This document shows positions 35,277 to 41,811 of a stretch of DNA of 64,000 nt, in pieces; position 1 is the stretch's first letter, and each line of letters starts with the position of its first letter. The stretch comes from Opitutaceae bacterium UBA2377 (GTDB lineage Bacteria > Verrucomicrobiota > Verrucomicrobiia > Opitutales > Opitutaceae). The notes below the pieces were generated by a model, which was given only the letters and a program-made list of their open reading frames with translations, was not told the DNA's origin and made no database searches. The stretch is from NCBI GenBank assembly GCA_002344205.1, contig DDSZ01000020.1:1-64000 (forward strand), written 5' to 3'. The translations under genes and the position numbers were made by a program.

Positions 35277-38173
35277 GGGGCCTCCTGGAAATGCCGCAGG
35301 GTGCCGCATTGCGGCGGCTGCGCCGTGGGCAGGAAATAACACAGGGATGAATGCCGCGCGGCCGCCTGCAGTTGTTCCGGCAGGGGGTAGCGCTGGATCG
35401 CTTCCAGCGCCGCCTCGGGCAACGGCAGGTCGCGCGCGAGGTCGGCAAGGTCGGCCAGGTCGGCCTGCCGCATGAAGAAGAACTGTTTCGCGTTGCCGAT
35501 CACCGCGCCGCGCACCCGCGAATTCCTGAACCCGGCATATTGCTGGATGATGGCAGCGCACCAGCAGTTGTGTTTGCGGAGCTGCGCGTAGCCTTCGGCC
35601 ACGATCTGTTCGCCGCCGGGCACATCGAGGAACCGGGCGAGTTCCTCGAAAAGAATGCGTTTCCGCTCCGTCCGCGGCAGCGACAGGATATGTTGTCGCC
35701 CGAGGCCGCTGATCAGCAGGCCCGCCGCCGTCTTCATCTGCACCGCCTGTTCCGGAATGAGCCCCAGTTCGATGAGGACGAAACGCCGGCGCAGCGACAC
35801 GTTGGTCGGCCCGTCAAAGAGCCGGCCGTATTGCCCCTCGGCGGTCCAGGCCCGCAGGAGCGTGGCGAGCCGGTCCACCGCCGCGGCGTCGTGCTCGGGC
35901 ATCCGCGCGTAGGCGAGCAGCTCCACGAGGGCGGCGTGGGTGGGGAAGTCCTCCGGCGTGTAGAAAGCGCAGGCCGTGTGGGCGACGAACCGCTCCGTCG
36001 CCGGGTCCTGGGCGAAGCGCGTGACCGCCGCCTCCTCCAGCCCGGCGACGAACGCGAGCGCCTGATCCTCCTTCGCGGCCAGCCGGTCGCGCAGATCCAC
36101 GAACGCATCCAGCAGGGTCGAGCCGGCCGGCTGCCGGGCCTTCCACCCGTGGACCGCGCACGCCAACCGCCGGACCTCCCCGGCCCGGGCCGGCTGACGT
36201 CGCGACCAGTCGGTGAAGGTGTCGCGGTAGAGCTGGTGGAGATATTCGGTGAGCTGGGCCTGACGCAGGGCGAGGGTTTCGGCGTCGTCGGGCGTGCCGA
36301 CCATCCGGGCCAGCAGCGCGACGGCCGTGGCCACGTGCAACTGGCTCAGCGGGAGTCCCTGCGTGTCGAGGTAGTTGAGGGTGACGCCCGCGTCCGGATG
36401 GATCACGATGGCCTTTTCGCCGAGCTTTTCCGCGACGTGCCGGTAGGAAGCGCCTTCCTCCACGATGAGCGTGTGGGCAAACTGACCCGCGGTCTGGAGC
36501 AGGAGGTCCTCGATGAACGCGGATTTCCCCGCACCGGTCATCCCGAAGACGACCGCGTGCTGTGGCGAGCCGCCGGCCGCCGTGCTGACACCGACTAGGT
36601 TGCCCTGGTTGCCGTCGTAAAGCGCTTCCGCGCCTGCCAGCGCACCGGTGAAGGTCGCGGAGAAAGGCAGGACATCCGCGAGGTAGCTGTCCTCCGCATA
36701 TAGCTCCCGGTGATTATACGACGAATGGGTCCAGCCCGGCCAGGAGGCGAAGAACAGTTTCCGGGCCGTGGTGGGCAGCGCGCATTCGAAGCACTGGGCG
36801 CCGTCCATCGCGTTCACCGCCGCCTGCACCGCGGCGATCTTTTCCCGCAGGGCCTCGGCGGTCGGCGCCCAGACCCGGATGAGGTAGGTCGCGTGGAAGG
36901 GCCGCACGAAGCCGCCGGCGAGCGCCTCGACCTTGCGTTCCTTCTTGCGCAGCGCGACCAGCAGCGACGCGCGCGGCCGTTCGGCGTATTCGCCGCGGAG
37001 GCGTTCGGCGGCCTGCTCCTCCCGGCGGATCTCGCGGCGGCCCGCCGCCGGCGTCAGGTTGACGGTGAGGCAGTAGTCGAGGAACGGCAGGCCGGTCAGG
37101 TGGGTGACGATCCCCGGCCGCGTCTGCTGCGGCCAGCGGGAGAGCGCCAGCACCGCATGGTGGCAGCCGTCGAGAACAAACCCGCCGCCGCGCTGGCCGA
37201 TGCCGTCGCAATGCCAGCAGTTTTCCTGGATGGTTCGTGCCGGATCGAAAACCGCCGCGGGCTCATCCTCGCTTCGGCGCGCGAGTCCCGGATTGAGGAA
37301 CCGGCGGATGAGCGCGAAGTGCTCCACGTCGCCCAGCGGCTGCACCGGCGTCTCCGGGCCAAAAATCCCTCGCAGCGCCCCGGCGAACTCCTCGAACTGC
37401 CCGGCGAGTTCCTGCAGGACGGCCCCGTAATGTTCCGCGAAGCCCTCCCGGCTGCGCATCAGTCCGGCAGTCGGCACGATCTCAATCGAAAGGAAGACCA
37501 CCAGGTGCTCGCGGCGCAGCCCGCCGCCGATCATCCGGCGCCAGTAGCGGGTAAAGCGCTCGTTGCGGGCCGCCCGGACTGCCTCCATCCCGATCTCTCC
37601 GGTCTGAGCGTGGTAGGCGAGAAGCTCCCTACGGTAGTCTGCATCCGCCCACCACTGCAGCTGCAGCCGCCGTCCCGGCGAAACTTGGGCCAGCATGGCC
37701 CGGACCTGGTCCTGAAAGGCATTCAGCCGCTCATGCGAGGCGCCGCGCCGGTCGGACGGTTCCAGCCGGAAACCCTTGGCGGCCACCCCGCCGGCCTCGG
37801 GTGAACCGAAGACCAGCATCCCGTGCAGGAAACGGCCTTCCGGGGCCTCGGTATGGCTTTTGGCCAGGCTCACCGGCCGCACCGCCGCCGTGAAATCGCC
37901 CCCGCCCCGGGCGGCTTCCCAGCGGTCGCGGTCATAACCCGGCGGCTTGCCCTGCCGGAACAACCCGATCCAGAGCGCCGTGAACGCCACGGGCAGCGCC
38001 CCGGCGATCCCCGCAACAACCACGCCGGCTCCGGCCCAGACCAGCCCGGCGAACAGGCCAATCGCGCCGACGATCGCCAGCACCACCGGCAGGTAGAGGT
38101 CGCCGTCCAGCCCGAAGGCCCGTCCGGCCGAGTCATCCCCGGCGTTGGTGGGAGTGCAGCGCAGGTCACCCAT
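35264..38173 (-). CDS. trbE: VirB3-VirB4 fusion ATPase (TrbD-TrbE)
   Basis: 969 residues from MGDLRCTPTNAGDDS. The N-terminus is a VirB3/TrbD-like module with two membrane spans (LYLPVVLAIVGAIGLFAGLV, then VVVAGIAGALPVAFTALWIG). The VirB4/TraC-type ATPase follows, with Walker A GMTGAGKSAF near residue 545 and a Walker B-like segment RILFEELARFLD. VirB4 ATPases energise assembly of the mating pore. Fusion of VirB3 to VirB4 is known in some type IV systems and explains the lack of a separate trbD. A long frame reaching 38449 lies over the pilin gene and is not used. Confidence 0.88.
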   Translation of the reverse strand: MGDLRCTPTNAGDDSAGRAFGLDGDLYLPVVLAIVGAIGLFAGLVWAGAGVVVAGIAGALPVAFTALWIGLFRQGKPPGYDRDRWEAARGGGDFTAAVRPVSLAKSHTEAPEGRFLHGMLVFGSPEAGGVAAKGFRLEPSDRRGASHERLNAFQDQVRAMLAQVSPGRRLQLQWWADADYRRELLAYHAQTGEIGMEAVRAARNERFTRYWRRMIGGGLRREHLVVFLSIEIVPTAGLMRSREGFAEHYGAVLQELAGQFEEFAGALRGIFGPETPVQPLGDVEHFALIRRFLNPGLARRSEDEPAAVFDPARTIQENCWHCDGIGQRGGGFVLDGCHHAVLALSRWPQQTRPGIVTHLTGLPFLDYCLTVNLTPAAGRREIRREEQAAERLRGEYAERPRASLLVALRKKERKVEALAGGFVRPFHATYLIRVWAPTAEALREKIAAVQAAVNAMDGAQCFECALPTTARKLFFASWPGWTHSSYNHRELYAEDSYLADVLPFSATFTGALAGAEALYDGNQGNLVGVSTAAGGSPQHAVVFGMTGAGKSAFIEDLLLQTAGQFAHTLIVEEGASYRHVAEKLGEKAIVIHPDAGVTLNYLDTQGLPLSQLHVATAVALLARMVGTPDDAETLALRQAQLTEYLHQLYRDTFTDWSRRQPARAGEVRRLACAVHGWKARQPAGSTLLDAFVDLRDRLAAKEDQALAFVAGLEEAAVTRFAQDPATERFVAHTACAFYTPEDFPTHAALVELLAYARMPEHDAAAVDRLATLLRAWTAEGQYGRLFDGPTNVSLRRRFVLIELGLIPEQAVQMKTAAGLLISGLGRQHILSLPRTERKRILFEELARFLDVPGGEQIVAEGYAQLRKHNCWCAAIIQQYAGFRNSRVRGAVIGNAKQFFFMRQADLADLADLARDLPLPEAALEAIQRYPLPEQLQAAARHSSLCYFLPTAQPPQCGTLRHFQEAPCAA

Positions 38174-38175
38174 GG

Positions 38176-38466
38176 TCAGAAGCGCGGGGTCAGGATCGCG
38201 TCCTGGAGCCCGAAGATCATGAACAACGCGGCCATGATGGCCGCCGCGGCGGCGATGATGATGCCGGCGAGGATGCCGCCCTTGCCCTCGGAGTCCCCCT
38301 TGGAAATGGCGTTGGCGCCGCCCCAGATCTTCAGGATGCCCCAGAAAAATCCGACCATGAACACGAGCACCAAGGCGGCGCCGAAGCCGTCGCGCAGCGA
38401 CTGGAGCTGGGCCAGCCAGCCGGGCAGGGGAAGGAAAAGCAGGTCGCACATGTTCCTAAAAGCCAT
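38176..38466 (-). CDS. trbC: VirB2/TrbC-like conjugative pilin
   Basis: 96 residues with two hydrophobic segments (GFGAALVLVFMVGFFWGIL and ILAGIIIAAAAAIMAALFMI), the hairpin layout of VirB2/TrbC pilins. It is the first gene of the 23-gene minus-strand transfer operon, 2 bases upstream of the VirB3-VirB4 gene. The first codons (MAFRNM) lie within the left arm of the operator, so repressor binding would cover the start codon. An internal ATG at 38451 could also be used. Confidence 0.75.
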   Translation of the reverse strand: MAFRNMCDLLFLPLPGWLAQLQSLRDGFGAALVLVFMVGFFWGILKIWGGANAISKGDSEGKGGILAGIIIAAAAAIMAALFMIFGLQDAILTPRF

Positions 38467-38509
38467 ACGAAAAAAGAGCGCTTGTCAACCTGTAACGTAT
38501 GGCTTTTAG
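38456..38509. promoter_or_regulatory. Divergent operator with 14-bp perfect inverted arms covering both start codons
   Basis: The left arm 38456-38469 (ctaaaagccatacg) and right arm 38496-38509 (cgtatggcttttag) are exact reverse complements. They are separated by 26 bases and their centres are 40 bp apart, about four helical turns. Both arms include the ATG of the gene they face, so each gene begins Met-Ala-Phe. A TTGACA hexamer lies between the arms (38483-38488, minus strand), pointing into the transfer operon. No Shine-Dalgarno sequence precedes either start, so leaderless messages are possible. The likely binder is the ribbon-helix-helix protein encoded immediately to the right. Confidence 0.8.
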
Positions 38510-38996
38510 TCTCCCCATGAGTGAACCGGCCCTGATCAAGGTGAGTTTCTCCTTCTATCCGCAGGACATGTCGGTCCTGGCCGACCGCGTTACCGGACTG
38601 CAGCGCGCGGGCCTGAAGGTGCGCGAGGCCACGCTCCTGCGGGCCCTCGTTTACGGCACCCCGCCCGCGGAGATGTTTGCCCACGCGGTGTTGTTGGCCG
38701 CGGCCTACGCCAAAAAATCCGGCCCGCGCGAGGAGGACTACGTGGCCGGCCGGCCCACGGTCGATCTGCCTGCCGCCCACGTGAAGAAACTCGACACGGT
38801 CGCCGACGAGCTGGCGCGAAAGCACATCGTCATCGCCAACCGGGCTTTCATCGTCCGGGCGATTCTCCGGGCCAGCCCGCCGGGCAGGGAGCTCGTCCCG
38901 CTCCTGCGGGATTTCATGGAAAAATTTCCCAACAAACCCCGCGGGCTCTCGAAGCTCCGGCTGGAACAGAAGGCCCGGGCGCGTGGACGGAACTGA
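38499..38996 (+). CDS. Tandem ribbon-helix-helix-like transcriptional regulator
   Basis: 165 residues from the ATG in the operator (MAFSLPM); ATG at 38517 is the alternative. Two similar units are visible, each a short beta strand followed by two helices: IKVSFSFYPQDMSVLADRVT and following, then PTVDLPAAHVKKLDTVADEL followed by ANRAFIVRAILRAS. This is the pattern of ribbon-helix-helix repressors, here probably a single-chain pseudo-dimer. Its gene is divergent from the transfer operon across a perfect inverted repeat. Inferred role: autorepressor and master regulator of transfer, also acting on the related site at 56461. Confidence 0.65.
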   Translation: MAFSLPMSEPALIKVSFSFYPQDMSVLADRVTGLQRAGLKVREATLLRALVYGTPPAEMFAHAVLLAAAYAKKSGPREEDYVAGRPTVDLPAAHVKKLDTVADELARKHIVIANRAFIVRAILRASPPGRELVPLLRDFMEKFPNKPRGLSKLRLEQKARARGRN

Positions 38997-39900
38997 CCGC
39001 ATCGCGCATCTGCGCGGACTCGAAGCCCACCTGCGTGCCCGCATCCGCGGGCAGGATCATCTCCTGCCGCGCCTGGCCGCCGCGTTTTGCCGGGGCGCAC
39101 TGCGCCTCACCGACCCGCAACGGCCGCTGGCGTCCCTGCTGCTCGTGGGGCCGACCGGCACCGGCAAGTCCGAGGCCTTCGCTTTGGCCACCGCGCAGGT
39201 CTTCGGTCCGGACCGCCTGGCCACCTTCGACCTGTCGGAATACCAGGATGCCTCCGCGGTGAACAAGCTGCTGGGCGAGAATCGCAGTGATCCGGGATTA
39301 CTCGGGCGGGTGCTGGAACGCCATCCCACCGGGGGACTCCTCTTCGATGAAATCGAGAAGGCTCATTCGCTGGTGCTCGATCTGTTCCTGCAGGTCCTCT
39401 GGCGCGGCTGCGTCACCGTGGCCACGGGCCGCACCTTCACCTTTGGCGGCCATGTGCTCGGCTTCACCTCAAACGTGGGCGCAGCGGAAACGATGCGGAT
39501 GGACCACTCCCGTTTCGCCAGCGTGGAGCAGGCCACGCTGCGCCGGGTGGGCCAGACCCTGCGGCCCGAGTTCGTGGCCCGGCTGGATGAGCAACTCGTT
39601 TTTGCCCGGCTCGGTCCGGACGTGCAGCGCGAGATCTGCGCCTTGGAAGTCCGGCGCGAGACCGAGCGCCTCCGCGGACTCGGTTACGACCTGGATCTCT
39701 CGCGTGAGGCGCTGGAGTTTCTGGTCCGCGAGGGCTTTCATCCGCAGCTCGGCGCGCGGCCATTGCGCAAGACCGTCGAACGCCAACTGCAGAACGCCGT
39801 GATGCGGCAATTGTTTTCTCATGGCACAGTCGCGGGGTGCTTGGTCATTGATCAAAGTGTGGGTTGTCTGGTGGTTTCGGGTATGACGCGCGACACCTGA
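38983..39900 (+). CDS. Stand-alone ClpB/ClpA D2-like AAA+ ATPase
   Basis: 305 residues from a GTG start that overlaps the regulator gene by 14 bases. It reads as a single Clp-type second ring: Walker A LLVGPTGTGKSEAF, a DLSEYQDASAV segment matching ClpB's [11 protein letters not shown], Walker [13 protein letters not shown], sensor 1 GFTSNVG, arginine-finger region LRPEFVARLDEQLVF and sensor 2 GARPLRK. There is no N-domain, no first ring and no coiled coil. The aromatic GYVG pore loop of ClpB is replaced by ENRSDPGLLGR, so normal substrate threading is doubtful. Co-transcribed with the transfer regulator, it may remodel a transfer or partition protein. Confidence 0.75.
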   Translation: MDGTDRIAHLRGLEAHLRARIRGQDHLLPRLAAAFCRGALRLTDPQRPLASLLLVGPTGTGKSEAFALATAQVFGPDRLATFDLSEYQDASAVNKLLGENRSDPGLLGRVLERHPTGGLLFDEIEKAHSLVLDLFLQVLWRGCVTVATGRTFTFGGHVLGFTSNVGAAETMRMDHSRFASVEQATLRRVGQTLRPEFVARLDEQLVFARLGPDVQREICALEVRRETERLRGLGYDLDLSREALEFLVREGFHPQLGARPLRKTVERQLQNAVMRQLFSHGTVAGCLVIDQSVGCLVVSGMTRDT

Positions 39901-40057
39901 CCCACACTTAACCCTGAGTTAATATTTTGGAAATAGTTACCCGTAAGGCAGGTCTTAGACCTTGTGCTTTCCAACGACATTTTTAGTAATGAAACCGTCA
40001 CCTCTTGGTCAGTTTATCGTGAGTCCTCCATCCTCCACGTTTCCGAACCCCGCACCC

Positions 40058-40660
40058 ATGGAGACGGCGTCCCTGCCGCCGACGGCTCCGCCGGACCCTT
40101 GGTTTGCTGATGAAGTCCTGATACACGAGTCTGCGTTGCGGCGTTGGCTGCAGGCTCGCTTCCCCCGTTTGGAACCGGACGACCTCGTGCAGGAGAGCTT
40201 TCTGCGTATCATTCGCGCAAACTCAACGACCCCGGTCGTTCACCCGAAGACCTACCTCTTCACCATCGCCCGTAACCTGGCGCTGAACCAGATCCGGCAC
40301 GATCGCCATGAGCACCGCGACGCACTCAGGGAGATTGATCCCTCGACTGTCATAGATGACAAGCCGGGCATACCTGAAACTGTCGCCCGGACCCAGGAAC
40401 AAGAACTCTTGATCGAAGCCCTTCAGCATCTTCCCGAACGCGCCCGTCAGGTTTTTACCCTCCGGCGGATCTACGGGCTTTCCCTGAAAGAGATCTCCGC
40501 CCAACTCGGCATCTCCGAGAAAACCACCGAGTCGCACATGTCACTCGCCCTCCGCCGCTGTGCCGATTTCGTGCTGAACGCCGACGCCCGCGCCCCCCGC
40601 ACCCAGCCGGACACCCCGCAGCCTGCTCCCCGCAGCGCCGTGCTTCCCAGTCATGCCTAG
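40058..40660 (+). CDS. ECF sigma factor (FecI type)
   Basis: 200 residues from METASLPPTAPPDPWF; the frame extends to 39962. Region 2 is ARFPRLEPDDLVQESFLRI then YLFTIARNLALNQIR. Region 4 is LPERARQVFTLRRIYGL then SLKEISAQLGISEKTTESHM. It is followed, with an 8-base overlap, by a FecR gene and then a TonB receptor with a signalling domain, the standard cell-surface signalling arrangement. It should direct transcription of the receptor/peptidase genes when the receptor is occupied. Confidence 0.9.
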   Translation: METASLPPTAPPDPWFADEVLIHESALRRWLQARFPRLEPDDLVQESFLRIIRANSTTPVVHPKTYLFTIARNLALNQIRHDRHEHRDALREIDPSTVIDDKPGIPETVARTQEQELLIEALQHLPERARQVFTLRRIYGLSLKEISAQLGISEKTTESHMSLALRRCADFVLNADARAPRTQPDTPQPAPRSAVLPSHA

Positions 40661-41732
40661 CACCGCTCCATCCCTCGAAACGATCAAGGCCACTGCCGCC
40701 CGTTGGGTGACGCGGCTCGCTTCCGGCCTGTCTGAAGCCGAGGAGGCGGAATTCGCGGCGTGGATCGAGGCCGATCCCCTGCACGCCGAGGTGCTGGCCG
40801 AACAGCAGGCGGTCTGGGACCGTTATGCGGCGCTCGTGCCCGGCGTGGCCGGAACCAAGCCCGACCCCGACCGGTTTGCGCCCCGCCGGTCCCAACCGGT
40901 GATTCTCCGATTCATCGGTCCCGCGCTCGCCGCCGCGGCTGCGGTTACGCTCGGCTTCATTCTTTGGCCGGCGCGCGAGCCGACCCTGAGAGAGATTCGT
41001 CTGGTGCTGCCTGCTCCGCTGACCCAGCAGACGCTGCCCGACGGTTCGTCCGTCGAACTGAACCGTGGAGCCGAGATCGCCGTCGCCTACTCTGACACGG
41101 AGCGGCGGGTTTCCCTCGTGCGGGGCGAGGCCAACTTCACGGTCGCCAAGAATCCGGAGGTTCCGTTCATCGTTTCTGCCGGCGGGGTGGAGGTCCGTGC
41201 CGTCGGCACCGCGTTCAACGTGCGTTACGATACCGCTTCAGTCGAAGTTGTGGTCAGCCAAGGTCGGGTGGCGGTGAACCATGCGGTCAAGTTGATGGAC
41301 AGGGAACAAGGGACAGTTGTTGGGCCGTCGCGTGCCGGCGTGCCGGACACCTCAAATTTATCCACCGCCCACCGTCTGCCGTCCACCGAGCTTTTTCTCG
41401 ATGCTGGCCAAAGCACATTGGTGACGCTGTCATCCGTTCCTTCCGCTCCCGTGGTGGCGAGCCTGAGCCAGTCGGAGCTCGACGCCCGGCTCGCCTGGCA
41501 GCCCCGGCTGCTCGACTTCGATGACGCCCCGCTCGCGCAGATCGTGGCGGAGTTCAACCAACGAAACGCGGTGCGGCTGACTGTCCGCGATCCTGCCCTC
41601 GCCAGTCTTCGGCTGAACGCGTCGTTCCGGTCCGACAACATGGAGGGCTTCGTCCGGCTCCTCGCGGAGAATTTCAAAATCCGCGCCGAGCCGGTTTCGG
41701 ACTCTGAAATCGTCCTGCGCCGCATTCACTGA
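40653..41732 (+). CDS. FecR-type anti-sigma/signal transducer
   Basis: 359 residues. The N-terminal cytoplasmic DUF4880-like part is ARWVTRLASGLSEAEEAEF then WIEADPLHAEVL. One membrane span follows (ALAAAAAVTLGFILW). The periplasmic FecR domain shows GEANFTVAKNPEVPFIV and EVRAVGTAFNVRY, and the C-terminal STN-like end is FDDAPLAQIVAEFNQRN. It relays substrate binding at the receptor to the adjacent sigma factor. A ~55-residue Ser/Thr-rich insertion sits around residues 215-260. Confidence 0.9.
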   Translation: MPSTAPSLETIKATAARWVTRLASGLSEAEEAEFAAWIEADPLHAEVLAEQQAVWDRYAALVPGVAGTKPDPDRFAPRRSQPVILRFIGPALAAAAAVTLGFILWPAREPTLREIRLVLPAPLTQQTLPDGSSVELNRGAEIAVAYSDTERRVSLVRGEANFTVAKNPEVPFIVSAGGVEVRAVGTAFNVRYDTASVEVVVSQGRVAVNHAVKLMDREQGTVVGPSRAGVPDTSNLSTAHRLPSTELFLDAGQSTLVTLSSVPSAPVVASLSQSELDARLAWQPRLLDFDDAPLAQIVAEFNQRNAVRLTVRDPALASLRLNASFRSDNMEGFVRLLAENFKIRAEPVSDSEIVLRRIH

Positions 41733-41811
41733 GCACTCGGTGAAGATTTTGAGAAATCGGACTCAGGGTTAATGTTGGTTTGGGTTTCTATTCGGGAACG
41801 ACCCCTACCCG

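Larger units (their letters stand above)
39908..41772. repeat. 12-bp inverted repeat flanking the ECF-FecR pair
   Basis: ttaaccctgagt at 39908-39919 and its exact reverse complement actcagggttaa at 41761-41772 lie in the gaps on either side of the sigma and FecR genes. The left copy is itself an imperfect dyad (ttaac, 5 bases, gttaa). A 12-mer match is not rare by chance in 64 kb, so significance rests only on position. Confidence 0.35.
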
